A stretch of 64,000 nucleotides of DNA from Legionella quinlivanii (GTDB taxonomy: Bacteria; Pseudomonadota; Gammaproteobacteria; Legionellales; Legionellaceae), in the NCBI RefSeq assembly GCF_900461555.1, contig NZ_UGOX01000001.1, positions 2,121,501-2,185,500 of the forward strand. Reading direction: 5' to 3'. Under the pieces are notes generated by a model. That model was not told where the DNA came from. It searched no databases and was given only the letters and a program-made list of their open reading frames with translations. Below are positions 1 through 10,452 of this stretch, piece by piece. The translations under genes and the position numbers were made by a program. Each line of letters starts with the position of its first letter. Positions within the stretch are counted from its first letter, which is position 1.

Positions 1-1
1 A

Positions 2-1497
<1,496 letters not shown>

Positions 1498-1503
1498 CAA
1501 CCA

Positions 1504-2235
1504 ATGTGGAAAACCTTCGCTGGCCGCTGCCTGTATCACAGTGAAAGCGGCATTTCTGTCTACGACAATTTTATTTTTCGCTGGCTCTCGATGGGGAGTC
1601 CGGCGATTCAAAGTTTAATTAATGTTTATAAGCCAGAAAAGCCTGGTCTGAATTATATTAGTGCGCTAATTCTTCCTGCCAGATTATTTCCGGGGCCGAG
1701 CTGCTTATTAGGATTAGGAGGAGCTGGGGCTGCGCATGCATTGTCCCCTGTTCTTACTCCTTTCAGTTTGACAGCCATTGAAATTAATGAAGAAATCATT
1801 CAGGTGGCGAAAACTTATTTCATGACGGAAAGGCTCAAAAATCTTAATATCATCAACCAGGATGCCAGTACGTTTATTACAAATAACAAGACTCAATTCC
1901 AACACATTCTTGTCGACTTATTTGATGCGCACCGCTTTCCTCCCAATTGCTATAATCCGCAGTTTTTTAGTGACTGTCAGAACGCTCTTTCAGCCAACGG
2001 CTACCTTAGCGTTAACCTGGCCAATCGCAAGGAACAATATCCAGTTTTTCAATGGCTAAAACATCAGTTCGACATGTCAACATTGGTATTACCTGTCAGG
2101 AAATCAATGAATATGATTATTATCGCTGCAGACAAACCTGCTCTGGATATACTCATAGAGCAATTGAAAGCAAGAAAAATAATACGCGCTCTCGCTTGGG
2201 ATCCAATCTGGAACCGCATTGCAAGAACTGATTAA
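1504..2235 (+). CDS. Spermidine-synthase-like SAM-dependent methyltransferase-fold protein
   Basis: The 243-residue protein has a Rossmann core like spermidine synthases. A glycine-rich SAM-binding loop (LLGLGGAGAAHAL, about residues 68-80) is followed by an acidic strand end (TAIEINEEII), a QDASTFI segment and a strand with IDLFDAH-like sequence (HILVDLFDAHRFP). It begins six bases after the astB stop, so it is probably cotranscribed with the ast genes. The canonical GGGDG loop of true polyamine synthases is altered and the N-terminal beta domain is short, so the substrate cannot be named. A methyltransferase or an aminopropyltransferase are both possible. Confidence 0.7.
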   Translation: MWKTFAGRCLYHSESGISVYDNFIFRWLSMGSPAIQSLINVYKPEKPGLNYISALILPARLFPGPSCLLGLGGAGAAHALSPVLTPFSLTAIEINEEIIQVAKTYFMTERLKNLNIINQDASTFITNNKTQFQHILVDLFDAHRFPPNCYNPQFFSDCQNALSANGYLSVNLANRKEQYPVFQWLKHQFDMSTLVLPVRKSMNMIIIAADKPALDILIEQLKARKIIRALAWDPIWNRIARTD

Positions 2236-2260
2236 AACCACTAATTGATTTACCAGCAGA

Positions 2261-2292
2261 AAAAAAATCCCGGCTGCGAGCAGTCGGGATTT
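2261..2292 (-). terminator. Rho-independent terminator of the rpsF-rplI operon
   Basis: A stem of AAATCCCG-CTG paired with CAG-CGGGATTT (2265-2276 with 2281-2292, one mismatch) encloses a 4-nt loop. On the minus strand it is followed by a run of U from the A tract at 2261-2267. It lies 28 bases past the rplI stop. It could also act on transcripts coming from the astB side, but the T-run favours the minus strand. Confidence 0.85.
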
Positions 2293-2320
2293 CAAATAAA
2301 GCGGTGTTTTCTCTGATGTT

Positions 2321-2770
2321 TTATTTAGAAGAAGCGACCTGAACTTGCAGTTTGGCAATCACATCACTATGAACGTGAACTTCAACCACATAGTCACCAA
2401 TTGAATGGATAGGACCTTCAGGCATTACGATTTCTCGTTTACTCACTTCAACTGACTGCGCTTTCAGAGCATCTTTAATCTCACTAGCGCCTACAGAACC
2501 ATACAATTTACCTTCATCGCTTGCCATTGCATTGATAACCACAGTGATATCATTCAGCTTGGCCGCGCGTTGCTCAGCATTGCTCAATGATTGCTGAGCT
2601 TTTTTCTCAAGATCCGCTCTTCTTTGTTCAAAAAGTTCAATGTTTTTTGCTGTAGCAAAAACTGCTTTGCTTTGTGGAATCAGGAAATTTCTTCCATAAC
2701 CTGGCTTAACTTTTACTTTATCGCCGAGATTACCCAGATTTCTTACTTTTTCTAATAAAATAACTTCCAT
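2321..2770 (-). CDS. rplI: 50S ribosomal protein L9
   Basis: L9 binds 23S rRNA near the base of the L1 stalk. The 149-residue product has the usual bilobed layout: an N-terminal RNA-binding domain ([24 protein letters not shown]..., including the GYGRNFLIP motif near residues 25-33), a long connecting helix rich in charged residues (about 40-75), and a C-terminal domain with the [12 protein letters not shown] segment. It is the last gene of the rpsF-rpsR-DUF2232-rplI operon. Its start is two bases from the stop of the membrane-protein gene upstream, and a strong hairpin terminator follows. Confidence 0.98.
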   Translation of the reverse strand: MEVILLEKVRNLGNLGDKVKVKPGYGRNFLIPQSKAVFATAKNIELFEQRRADLEKKAQQSLSNAEQRAAKLNDITVVINAMASDEGKLYGSVGASEIKDALKAQSVEVSKREIVMPEGPIHSIGDYVVEVHVHSDVIAKLQVQVASSK

Positions 2771-2772
2771 TA

Positions 2773-3684
2773 CTAAACCCCTTTTGAATTGCTGGCTTTA
2801 GAAGCCAGACGCAATCTAAAATTAAACATACTATCGAGAGAACCAAACAATATATAAACCCGCAACATTAAATCAGGTCTCATAACAAGCGGAATAAGCA
2901 GCAGAGCCAAGCTAATGGCACGACCTTTTTTAGGCGTTAGACTGAACATAAGGCAAAGCCCGGCAATCATTAAATAAACGCTCAAAACAGGTAAGCAACT
3001 TATTGCTGCCAGATTATTCAGGTATGCACCCACCATTGCAATTCCAAAAAGCCCGACAATCGGGCGACTGGCTCTAAAGGCCATCAATTCTTTTTTGAAT
3101 CCACCAGGATAAAAAAGAATTGACTGGATATAACGGGCAAACAATAAAGGAGCAAGTGCAGAAATCGCGATACAAGCTTCTTTAATACCAAAAAAATAAC
3201 TGGCAAAAAATGAGATATCGCCTGAATTCTCCTTCGGCAGATTTTCGAGTAAATCACTTGAATTCAATTTACTGAAAATCAGCAGTATGTAGTTATATTC
3301 GTTAATAATGTAATCAGGTATGATGCTGCAAGTCAGAGCTATTACCAACAGTGTTACACCCAGTGTTGCTGAAGCAACCCATTGCCAGCTTGCAGATGCC
3401 CTCAATACCATTGCAGCAAAAAAGCAAATTATATTGGTTAGCAAAATACTAACCGCAATGTATGGTACTGAATAACTGGCATTAGCTGCCAGCATGGATG
3501 CAACCAGGCTGGTTAATAACAAGCCCACGCCGCTTCTGGCTCCCTGACGCAATGTAATCAGTGCAACAATCACCAGAGATAGCCATGAAGCAAACGGCAC
3601 AAACGGAAGTACTGCCGCCAAAGAATAGGCAAAGAGTTTATTCTTTAGCAGAAGATTTCCCTGTTTGTACAGTAATGTGCTCAT
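2773..3684 (-). CDS. DUF2232-type polytopic membrane protein
   Basis: The protein has about 303 residues and is almost entirely hydrophobic, with roughly eight predicted membrane segments, short loops and a basic C-terminus ([18 protein letters not shown]). A membrane protein of this kind between rpsR and rplI matches the DUF2232/YybS-like family known at this locus in Legionella, Coxiella and some other bacteria; its function is unknown. An ATG at 3684 gives a start at MSTLLYKQG; a TTG two codons upstream is an alternative. It sits inside the ribosomal operon with gaps of 13 and 2 bases, so its expression should follow ribosome synthesis. Confidence 0.75.
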   Translation of the reverse strand: MSTLLYKQGNLLLKNKLFAYSLAAVLPFVPFASWLSLVIVALITLRQGARSGVGLLLTSLVASMLAANASYSVPYIAVSILLTNIICFFAAMVLRASASWQWVASATLGVTLLVIALTCSIIPDYIINEYNYILLIFSKLNSSDLLENLPKENSGDISFFASYFFGIKEACIAISALAPLLFARYIQSILFYPGGFKKELMAFRASRPIVGLFGIAMVGAYLNNLAAISCLPVLSVYLMIAGLCLMFSLTPKKGRAISLALLLIPLVMRPDLMLRVYILFGSLDSMFNFRLRLASKASNSKGV

Positions 3685-3697
3685 ACCCAATTAAATC

Positions 3698-3931
3698 TTA
3701 TTTATGGCTATCGCAATAAGGTAACAAGCCTAGGAAGCGTGCTCGCTTGATTGCCTGCGCCAATTGTCTTTGGAATCTGGTTTGAGTACCTGTAATTCGG
3801 CTAGGCACAATCTTTCCAGTTTCAGTGATATAATTTTTTAACAGATTAATATCTTTATAATCGATTTCGTTTGAGCCTTCAGAGCTGAAACGGCACATTT
3901 TTTTTCTGCGAAAATAGGATGTAGTTGACAT
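3698..3931 (-). CDS. rpsR: 30S ribosomal protein S18
   Basis: This is the 77-residue S18, which pairs with S6 on the platform of the 30S subunit. The sequence shows the S18 signature: [10 protein letters not shown] at the N-terminus, [26 protein letters not shown] in two parts through the middle, and the basic helix [18 protein letters not shown] at the end. It lies 11 bases downstream of rpsF, as in most proteobacteria. Confidence 0.98.
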   Translation of the reverse strand: MSTTSYFRRKKMCRFSSEGSNEIDYKDINLLKNYITETGKIVPSRITGTQTRFQRQLAQAIKRARFLGLLPYCDSHK

Positions 3932-3942
3932 AGTTTAATTCC

Positions 3943-4281
3943 TTAGGCTGCACGAGTGTCTTTTTCTTTTTTCATCTGAACTGATTCAGTAGTGATTGCT
4001 TCATCACGTTTGATAACCATGTGACGAATAATTGCATCATTAAACTTGAATGCGTTCAGAAGTTCATTAAGCGCCGCCTGATTACATTCAATGTTCATTA
4101 AAATGTAATGCGCTTTGTGCACTTCAGCAATAGGGTATGCCAATTGTCTGCGGCCCCAGTCTTCTTTGCGGTGAATAATACCGTTATTATTGGTAACGAT
4201 ACCTTCATAACGCTCGACCATTGCAGGAACTTGTTCACTTTGATCAGGATGAACAAGGAATACGATTTCATAATGTCGCAT
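3943..4281 (-). CDS. rpsF: 30S ribosomal protein S6
   Basis: S6 binds S18 and 16S rRNA. The 112-residue product begins [19 protein letters not shown] and has the conserved [12 protein letters not shown] and AHYILMNIE segments and an acidic-basic C-terminal tail. The ATG is preceded by AAGGAT at a normal distance. The 60-base leader contains a small hairpin (4302-4322: GCCTC...GAGGC with a bulged A) close to the start, which could be an S6:S18 autoregulatory element as known in other bacteria, although the diagnostic CCG bulge is not obvious. S6 lacks the long glutamate tail of E. coli. Confidence 0.98.
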   Translation of the reverse strand: MRHYEIVFLVHPDQSEQVPAMVERYEGIVTNNNGIIHRKEDWGRRQLAYPIAEVHKAHYILMNIECNQAALNELLNAFKFNDAIIRHMVIKRDEAITTESVQMKKEKDTRAA

Positions 4282-4341
4282 AGTGTATCCTTATGGAAAA
4301 AGCCTCTCCTACTGGATGAGGCAAGGTTTAAAAAGCGAGTA

Positions 4342-4370
4342 AGTTTAACCCATTTTCAAACTCCGGGCAA
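4342..4370 (-). promoter_or_regulatory. Putative sigma-70 promoter of the rpsF operon
   Basis: Read on the minus strand there is TTGCCC (4370-4365), a 17-base spacer, and TAAACT (4347-4342). It lies about 60 bases upstream of the rpsF start and no better pair is visible nearby. It was found by eye only. Confidence 0.5.
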
Positions 4371-4523
4371 TGCTCGATTATTTAAGCGTGAAAATCACAA
4401 CCGTTTGCACTATGAATTGATATACTCATAGCTCACTATAGCAGTATTATGCATAACTGGGGCAATAACATGGTTTGGAGAGTTGCTCAAAGACCTGGCA
4501 GTCCCGGTAAGCAGAACGTAGCA

Positions 4524-4552
4524 TTGCTTTTAGGGTGGTATTGATATATAAC
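4524..4552 (+). promoter_or_regulatory. Putative promoter of the csrA-like gene
   Basis: TTGCTT (4524-4529), a 17-base spacer and TATAAC (4547-4552) precede the csrA-like ATG by about 25 bases. The AT-rich run that follows offers other -10 options. Confidence 0.45.
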
Positions 4553-4577
4553 ATACTAAAAAAAAAAGAGATTTTAC

Positions 4578-4781
4578 ATGGAAATAATAACCCTTTCATT
4601 TGAAGAGCCTTTGACCGTATCTATCAATGGGGAAATCGTTCAGATTGTTGCGTTCAAAACCCCGGAACATGGCAACATTAAATTTGGAGTTGAAGCCCCG
4701 CGCAGTATTAAAGTACATCGTGAAGAAATTCATCAGGCTATCAAGCAAAAAGAGAAAGAAGCCGAACTCGTAACTGAATAA
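4578..4781 (+). CDS. CsrA/RsmA-family RNA-binding protein paralogue
   Basis: CsrA proteins bind GGA motifs in mRNA leaders as dimers and control translation and stability. This 67-residue protein aligns end to end with CsrA: five short strands, then GVEAPRSIKVHREEIHQAI, which keeps the conserved VHREEI with the RNA-contacting arginine (R48 here, equivalent to R44 of E. coli CsrA). The first strand is different: canonical LILTRR is replaced by MEIITLS, so the basic residues at positions 6-7 are lost. It is therefore a divergent paralogue rather than the main csrA. It sits divergently from rpsF and only three bases before a PAP2 gene, with which it is probably cotranscribed. Legionella genomes are known to carry several CsrA paralogues. 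Confidence 0.85.
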   Translation: MEIITLSFEEPLTVSINGEIVQIVAFKTPEHGNIKFGVEAPRSIKVHREEIHQAIKQKEKEAELVTE

Positions 4782-4784
4782 GTA

Positions 4785-5708
4785 ATGCCAACTACAATAT
4801 TCAACCACAGCTGTTTGCTATTACAACTGCTCTCATTATTTTCCTTTGCTTCAATTGCATTTGCTATTAACTGCTTTTTTTACCAATTTCCAGGTAATAA
4901 TTATTTCCCTGAAGGCTCTGCCGGCATAGGAACTTCCTTATTATTAATGCTTGCCGGTTGCAGGTTACTGTTAAATAACAATCATCATCTGGTAAAAATA
5001 CTTCAGGAAATCCTGCTCTTTTATATCATTATGTCTCTCATCGCGTTTACAACTAACGCGGTGCAATTTACTCCATTTTCTCCCATTGATCGCTATATTA
5101 TTGCATTTGAAAACCAATTAGGTATTTCTCTCCCTGGAATTGTTTCCTGGACAAATCATCACCCCTGGTTTAAAAATATACTGGGTCTTTGCTACGATAC
5201 TTTACCCTATCAACTGGGATTCTTACCCCTCCTGGTCATTGTTGCCGGGCAGTTTGAAAAAATCAGGCGTTTTTTTAGCTTGCTTTTGATTAGCTCATTG
5301 ATTGGATTTGCAATTTATTATTTTTTCCCCACGGTTGCACCGGCTACTATGTATCAAACGGATGAATTTGCCATTGAGCAACTGGCAACTGGTATTAAAT
5401 TTAATCAGCTGCATCAGCACATACCACCTACTACCATTCAGGGCGGAATGGTAGCATTTCCTTCATTTCACACCTTCTGGGCCTGGTATTGTCTTGAATT
5501 GATGTGCGGTTGGCCCATTGCTTTTAGCTTACTGCTAATCATTAATACACTTTTAATTTTAAGCTGCGTACTGCTGGGATGGCATTATCCACTGGATATC
5601 CTGGGGGCTTTTTTAATTATCTGGCTGTCAAATTATCTTTATATCAGTTGTAATAAATATTTACCCTCTTTACTGCGCACCGTTTTTCCTAAATTGCAAA
5701 CGCGCTAA
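4785..5708 (+). CDS. PAP2-superfamily membrane phosphatase (inositolphosphotransferase/Aur1-like)
   Basis: The 307-residue polytopic protein has about six membrane spans. It has the later PAP2 motifs: FPTVAPA near residue 184, FPSFHT (a PSGH-type motif) near residue 225, and GWHYPLDILGA near residue 265, giving the two histidines and aspartate of the phosphatase site. The F-P-S-F-H form is closer to the PAP2_3/Aur1-like branch than to classical lipid phosphatases. The likely substrate is a phospholipid or a polyprenyl or sphingolipid phosphate in the inner membrane; it cannot be specified. It begins three bases after the csrA-like stop, so the two genes are probably one transcript. Confidence 0.75.
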   Translation: MPTTIFNHSCLLLQLLSLFSFASIAFAINCFFYQFPGNNYFPEGSAGIGTSLLLMLAGCRLLLNNNHHLVKILQEILLFYIIMSLIAFTTNAVQFTPFSPIDRYIIAFENQLGISLPGIVSWTNHHPWFKNILGLCYDTLPYQLGFLPLLVIVAGQFEKIRRFFSLLLISSLIGFAIYYFFPTVAPATMYQTDEFAIEQLATGIKFNQLHQHIPPTTIQGGMVAFPSFHTFWAWYCLELMCGWPIAFSLLLIINTLLILSCVLLGWHYPLDILGAFLIIWLSNYLYISCNKYLPSLLRTVFPKLQTR

Positions 5709-5729
5709 ACATTATATGCAGCTTCCAAA

Positions 5730-6602
5730 CTAACCGGCGACCTTCCTTGGAATGCCTGATGGCCGTAAGCCCTCCTCCTGCACCTGGCTTTTATTCAATG
5801 AGGGCAAGGCGTATTTACCCAGCGCTGCGCTCAATTGTTTGGGCAGATTAATATTTTGCTCAAGCGGAGTGTGTACTTCTATATACAGAGCATTATTAAG
5901 CCGGCCTATTTTGACTGGTTCATTAATTACCCGTACTGACGTTCCTACTGCAACCATATCAAAGAGAACTTCGATGTCTTCAGGAAGCATTCGGATACAA
6001 CCCGCACTTACCCTGGATCCAACGCCATCTCGTCGATTAGTGCCATGGATAAGATACGTTGGCCACCCCAAACGAAACACGTGACGTCCCAACGGGTTAC
6101 CAGCTCCGGGAGGGAACTCATTGGGTATTGGTGTGCCATGTTTTGCTGCTTCAGCCCTGACGTTCGCCGTAGGCCGCCATATTGGATCATGCTCCTTGCT
6201 GGTAACCCGGGTTTGACCTACAGGGGTATTCCAGCCTTCACGCCCAATACCCACAGGCATGGTTATGACTACATTATCATTGGGCGGGAAATAATATAAA
6301 CGATACTCTGACAAATTAATTACCAATCCACTGCGTGGACCGGAAGGCAAGATGTATTGGCTCGGAATAACCAGTCGGGTTTGAGGGGGTAAGGGGCGAG
6401 TGGGATCAACACCCGGGTTGGCATTCAGCATTTCATAGTATCCCACATCATGACGAATACCAACCTCACTCAAGGTTTCACCAATCTGGGGATTCACGTA
6501 CTCGATTTTTCCGACCACATCACCTTGATCAGGTAATACAAAAGTTTCAGCCTGGACCAAAAATATTTTAGTTAGGAATAATAGAAAAACAGCTAAACGC
6601 AT
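5730..6602 (-). CDS. L,D-transpeptidase (YkuD family) with LysM-like domain, exported
   Basis: L,D-transpeptidases form 3-3 cross-links in peptidoglycan or attach lipoproteins to it. From the ATG at 6602 the 290-residue protein begins MRLAVFLLFLTKIFLVQAE, a clear signal peptide; an ATG 13 codons upstream gives a poorer start. A LysM-like segment (IGETLSEVGIRHDVGYYEML...PQTRLVIP) is followed by the YkuD domain, with the catalytic motif HGTNRRDGVGSRVSAGCIRM near residues 190-210 (histidine and SxGC cysteine). The family matches the E. coli ErfK/YbiS group in layout. It converges with the PAP2 gene. Confidence 0.92.
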   Translation of the reverse strand: MRLAVFLLFLTKIFLVQAETFVLPDQGDVVGKIEYVNPQIGETLSEVGIRHDVGYYEMLNANPGVDPTRPLPPQTRLVIPSQYILPSGPRSGLVINLSEYRLYYFPPNDNVVITMPVGIGREGWNTPVGQTRVTSKEHDPIWRPTANVRAEAAKHGTPIPNEFPPGAGNPLGRHVFRLGWPTYLIHGTNRRDGVGSRVSAGCIRMLPEDIEVLFDMVAVGTSVRVINEPVKIGRLNNALYIEVHTPLEQNINLPKQLSAALGKYALPSLNKSQVQEEGLRPSGIPRKVAG

Positions 6603-6653
6603 AGTATTTATTCTCGGTAATGGCAGGATTACTCCTGCCATTAAGTTTGGAAT

Positions 6654-8672
6654 TTACAAACTGCCATCGACCTTGAATCGCTCGCCGTATTGAGTTTGCA
6701 AAGTACTGAAAAGCTGGCTTAGCTTATCGCGGCCAAAATCTTTCGCATAATTCATAGGACCTCCACGGAATGGAGCAAATCCAGCGGCAAAGATCATTGC
6801 GCCATCAAGCAGATCACTGTCAGCAACAACTCCTTCACGTAAACAGGCAGCTGACTCATTAACCATCCTTAAAATTAAGCGATTAGCGATATCTTTTTCA
6901 GTTTTGGCCTGCACTTTCTTTTTAACAGGCTTGCCATTTTTATAGACATAAAAGCCCTCGCCTGTCTTGCGGCCTAACTTGCCATTTTTGACCATATCAC
7001 GCAATTTCTGAGGAACAGTTCCACCATAATGCCTGGTCAGATTCTCAGCCACGGCAAGACATACATCCATACCTACTGTGTCGGCGAGCTCAACTGGCCC
7101 CATAAACATCCCGAATGCTTCGGCAGCCTCATCGATAGCCTCTCCGGAATAACCTTCTTCCAGTAATTGAACGCATTCCATCAAATAAGGCATAAGGACG
7201 CGATTAACCAGAAAACCTGGACTTGATTTCACGGGTAATGGAAGACGTCCGATTTGATTTACAAAGGCACAGGATTTATCGCGAACCTCTTTCATCGTCT
7301 TATTGCTGCTAACAACTTCCACCAGTTCCATTCTGGCAACAGGATTGAAATAATGAATGCCCACCAGTCGTTCGGGATGTTTCATAACCTGACTAATTTC
7401 ATCCAAAGGAATACTTGAGGTGTTGGTTGCAATGATCGCATCCGCTCTGGCTTCTTCTTCCAGCTTTTTCATGATCTGCTGCTTTACTTCAAGATTCTCG
7501 AAAACAGCCTCAATAATCACATCAGCCCGTGCTACACCAAATCCATCCGGATCAGCAATCAGGCGATCCATCGCCGCCTGAATTAATCGGGGTTTTTTCA
7601 GCTTTTTCTTATACAGTGTATGAGCACGGCCTATTGCAGGTGCGATTTTGTTATAGTTCTGATCCTGCAGAGTAACTTTTAATCCTTTAAGAGCACACCA
7701 GGCAGCAATGTCCCCGCCCATGACACCAGCTCCAATTACATGCACATGTTTCGCCTTAAAGTCGCTATGTTTGGCAAAAGCCTTCATGCGCTCACGTAAA
7801 AGAAAGGCCCGAATCAAATTGCTGGCTGTATTACTCTGAGTAATCAGTTTTTCTACAGAGTCCGCCTCTTTCAGATAAGCCCTCTCCCCGGCGCCACCTT
7901 CTTTTTCCCAGAGATCAATGATGGCATAGGGTGCTGGATAATGTTGCTTTCTTACACGCTTGGAAACCTGATAGCGAAGAACAGGGGCTATAATTGCTCT
8001 CATCCAACCCATATTGGTAATCGATTGTAAAAACCGGGGCTTATGTTTACCTGGTTTATTTCTGATGAAATAAATGGCTGCTCTTCTCAGTTGTCTTTCA
8101 GGAACTACATCATCGACAAAACCAATTTGTTTTGCTGTTTTTGCAGAAACAGGCGCACCAGTTAGAATAACTCTGGATAAGGCATCGAAACCACCTACCA
8201 GCCGCGGCAAACGAACCGTTCCTCCCCAGCCAGGATGAATTCCAAGCATGACCTCCGGCAACCCAAGCCGCGTGCCCTCGTCATCGCTTGCAATCCGATA
8301 ATCACAGGCCAGTGCCAGCTCTAATCCGCCTCCCATGCAAAATCCATCGATCATAGCCACCGTAGGTATCTTAAGCGATTCAAGCCGGGAAAAGACTGTT
8401 TGTCCTTTTCTAAGGAAGTTAACCGCTTCTTCCGGAGTTTTAAATTGAGAAAACGCATTGATATCAGCCCCTGCTATAAATCCTTTACTCTTTGCCGAAT
8501 AAATAACCAAACCCGCCAGTTCGGTTTGTTTGGCAATATCCTGAAGAATGATATTCAACTCATCCAATACGTCCTGATTAATAGAGTTGACCGCCGCATC
8601 GTTTCTGTTGATTCCAAGCCACAGTATGCGATCTGTATCCGTATCGATTTCCCAATGATTGTAATTAGTCAT
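6654..8672 (-). CDS. fadJ: Fatty-acid oxidation multifunctional enzyme: enoyl-CoA hydratase / 3-hydroxyacyl-CoA dehydrogenase
   Basis: The 672-residue protein catalyses hydration of enoyl-CoA and NAD-dependent oxidation of 3-hydroxyacyl-CoA in beta-oxidation. The N-terminal crotonase domain (residues 1-190) contains GFIAGADINAF (oxyanion loop) and MGGGLELALACDYRIA. The dehydrogenase NAD site HVIGAGVMGGDIAA lies near residue 313, followed by NTSSIPLDEI and the catalytic HYFNPVARMELVEVV, and a C-terminal dehydrogenase domain with GFYVY. The stop of the thiolase gene upstream overlaps its start region (8672), so fadI and fadJ are coupled. It is shorter than E. coli FadB (729) and FadJ (714). Confidence 0.92.
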   Translation of the reverse strand: MTNYNHWEIDTDTDRILWLGINRNDAAVNSINQDVLDELNIILQDIAKQTELAGLVIYSAKSKGFIAGADINAFSQFKTPEEAVNFLRKGQTVFSRLESLKIPTVAMIDGFCMGGGLELALACDYRIASDDEGTRLGLPEVMLGIHPGWGGTVRLPRLVGGFDALSRVILTGAPVSAKTAKQIGFVDDVVPERQLRRAAIYFIRNKPGKHKPRFLQSITNMGWMRAIIAPVLRYQVSKRVRKQHYPAPYAIIDLWEKEGGAGERAYLKEADSVEKLITQSNTASNLIRAFLLRERMKAFAKHSDFKAKHVHVIGAGVMGGDIAAWCALKGLKVTLQDQNYNKIAPAIGRAHTLYKKKLKKPRLIQAAMDRLIADPDGFGVARADVIIEAVFENLEVKQQIMKKLEEEARADAIIATNTSSIPLDEISQVMKHPERLVGIHYFNPVARMELVEVVSSNKTMKEVRDKSCAFVNQIGRLPLPVKSSPGFLVNRVLMPYLMECVQLLEEGYSGEAIDEAAEAFGMFMGPVELADTVGMDVCLAVAENLTRHYGGTVPQKLRDMVKNGKLGRKTGEGFYVYKNGKPVKKKVQAKTEKDIANRLILRMVNESAACLREGVVADSDLLDGAMIFAAGFAPFRGGPMNYAKDFGRDKLSQLFSTLQTQYGERFKVDGSL

Positions 8673-9985
8673 TATCCTTTCACCTCTGTAACTCGTTCCA
8701 AATACATTGCGCCTCCCTGTCCACCTCCAATACAGATTGCCGCCATTCCTTTTTTACCATTTGTATGTTTCAGGGATTGCAAAACATGCAGAACAATTCT
8801 TGCTCCACTAGCCCCAATAGGATGACCAGCAGCGATAGCACCGCCATCCTGATTTAACTGGGCCAGCGAAGGCGCGCCCATTGGCTCCATTAAACCTAAC
8901 TGATTCTGGCAGTACTCTTTATCGTCCCAGGCAGCCAGACATCCAAGAACCTGGGCAGCAAATGCCTCATTAATTTCCCAGCAATCAAGCTCTGACGGTT
9001 TCACATGCTGCCTTTCCATGATAGGGGTTGCTGCATGAACAGGTCCAAGCCCCATTTGAGAAGGATCAAGAGCCGACCATTGTGAGTCCACGATTTTACC
9101 CAAAACAGGTAACTTATATTTTTTAACTGCATCGGCACTGGCCAGAATCAAGAGACAAGCGCCATCAGTAATCTGGGAGCTGTTTCCAGCAGTAACCATC
9201 CCGTATTTCTTATCAAAAAATGGCTTAAGCTGGCCTAATTTTTCTACAGTAGAATCTGGTCGAATTCCATCATCCTGAGTATAAATTCTACCCTTGCTGT
9301 CGATAATCGGCACCACTTCTTCCATGCGATTTTCGGCATAAGCCTGAGCCAGGCGTTTATGACTATTCACGGCAAATGAATCCATTTGCTCACGGGTCAG
9401 ATTAAAACGATAGGCTACTTTCTCAGCGGTTTGCCCCATATTTAATCCAACAATAGGATCAGTCAGGCCTCGGAGCAAAGCGATTACCGGCGCAAGAAAA
9501 GCAGGCCGAAATTGCGTAGCGAGAGCGAATCGCTGGCCAACGCTTTTAGCGGCAAACCATTTTCCAAGCCAGGATGCCATTTTCTGGTTAAAAAGCAGCG
9601 GTGCATGACTCATTGCATCCGTACCCCCTGCAAGCACCAGATTGCTGCGCCCAGAAGCAATTTGCATGGCGGCATTATCGAGAGCCTGCATCCCGGAAGC
9701 GCAGTTTCTCATCACAGTAAATGCAGGAACCTTATCGCCACAGCCAAGACGTAAAGCCACTACCCGGGCAATATTGGCTTCATCTGGCCCGGGCATTGCA
9801 GAACCAATGATAACTTCATCCAGATCAGAGGGTAAAAAAGGCTGCCGGTTTAAGAGTGGCAAGCCTGCAGCCACCGCTAAATCGGAACCAGTAAAAGGAC
9901 CCACATCTTTTGCTTTTAAGAAAGGCGTCCTCAGTCCGTCCACGACATACACATCGCGGCCGCTTAAACTAGACTTGTGTTTCAT
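8672..9985 (-). CDS. fadI: Acetyl-CoA C-acyltransferase (3-ketoacyl-CoA thiolase)
   Basis: This thiolase cleaves 3-ketoacyl-CoA to acetyl-CoA and a shortened acyl-CoA. The acylated cysteine lies in VMRNCASGMQALDNA (C95), the NEAFA motif is near residue 335, GHPIGASGARI near 390 holds the catalytic histidine, and CIGGGQGGAM near 420 holds the second cysteine. Its 437 residues match FadI (436) rather than FadA (387). A strong Shine-Dalgarno (AGGAGG) stands six to eight bases before the ATG. It is the first gene of the fadI-fadJ pair. Confidence 0.93.
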   Translation of the reverse strand: MKHKSSLSGRDVYVVDGLRTPFLKAKDVGPFTGSDLAVAAGLPLLNRQPFLPSDLDEVIIGSAMPGPDEANIARVVALRLGCGDKVPAFTVMRNCASGMQALDNAAMQIASGRSNLVLAGGTDAMSHAPLLFNQKMASWLGKWFAAKSVGQRFALATQFRPAFLAPVIALLRGLTDPIVGLNMGQTAEKVAYRFNLTREQMDSFAVNSHKRLAQAYAENRMEEVVPIIDSKGRIYTQDDGIRPDSTVEKLGQLKPFFDKKYGMVTAGNSSQITDGACLLILASADAVKKYKLPVLGKIVDSQWSALDPSQMGLGPVHAATPIMERQHVKPSELDCWEINEAFAAQVLGCLAAWDDKEYCQNQLGLMEPMGAPSLAQLNQDGGAIAAGHPIGASGARIVLHVLQSLKHTNGKKGMAAICIGGGQGGAMYLERVTEVKG

Positions 9986-10167
9986 TCGTCCTCCTGATAT
10001 CAGCCAACCATGTTTGTTGACATAATAGAGATTATCCCGTCACATGTAAGGCTTGTGAGTATTCAGCACTTTGAATAGTTCAGTATATATCAAAGATACC
10101 AGCTATTAAAATTTTTGGAAATTATGTTATTGAATTTCAGATAACTTTATTTCTTTTACATTAAGTG

Positions 10168-10195
10168 TTGACCTCGACAAAATTCCTGCTATACT
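10168..10195 (+). promoter_or_regulatory. Promoter of the tRNA-Ser/tRNA-Arg transcript
   Basis: TTGACC (10168-10173), a 16-base spacer and TATACT (10190-10195) end 15 bases before the first base of tRNA-Ser. The match to the sigma-70 consensus is strong, as expected for a stable-RNA promoter. Confidence 0.8.
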
Positions 10196-10210
10196 TCGCA
10201 ACCATTGACC

Positions 10211-10301
10211 GGAGAGATGGCCGAGTGGTCGAAGGCGCTCCCCTGCTAAGGGAGTATGGGACAAAATCCCATCGAGGGTTCGAATCCCTCTCTCTCCGCC
10301 A
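10211..10301 (+). tRNA. tRNA-Ser, anticodon GCT
   Basis: The full cloverleaf is readable: acceptor stem GGAGAGA with TCTCTCC, D arm with GGCCGAGTGG, anticodon loop CTGCTAA (GCT, decoding AGC/AGU), a long class II variable arm, and TTCGAAT in the T loop. The discriminator G and an encoded CCA end the gene at 10301. Confidence 0.97.
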
Positions 10302-10309
10302 AGAACAAC

Positions 10310-10386
10310 GCGCCCGTAGCTCAGTTGGATAGAGTATCTGGCTACGAACCAGGGGGTCGGAGGTTCGAATCCTTCCGGGCGCGCCA
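10310..10386 (+). tRNA. tRNA-Arg, anticodon ACG
   Basis: Acceptor GCGCCCG pairs with CGGGCGC; the D arm is TAGCTCAGTTGGATAGAG, the anticodon loop CTACGAA (ACG, presumably edited to ICG), the T loop TTCGAAT, and CCA is encoded. It starts nine bases after tRNA-Ser(GCT) and shares its promoter. Confidence 0.97.
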
Positions 10387-10452
10387 TTTCCAGTAAAAAT
10401 CAAAAAAATAAGAATCACTCCGAAATACAATAAAAAATCTCAAATGTTCTTG

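Noticed and set aside
4302..4322. S6:S18 autoregulatory leader structure before rpsF
   Set aside because: A hairpin exists close to the start, but the conserved CCG element of known S6:S18 motifs is not evident, so it is mentioned only in the rpsF entry.
10127..10430. Minus-strand ORFs covering the tRNA genes
   Set aside because: They are antisense to two complete tRNAs with a good promoter.
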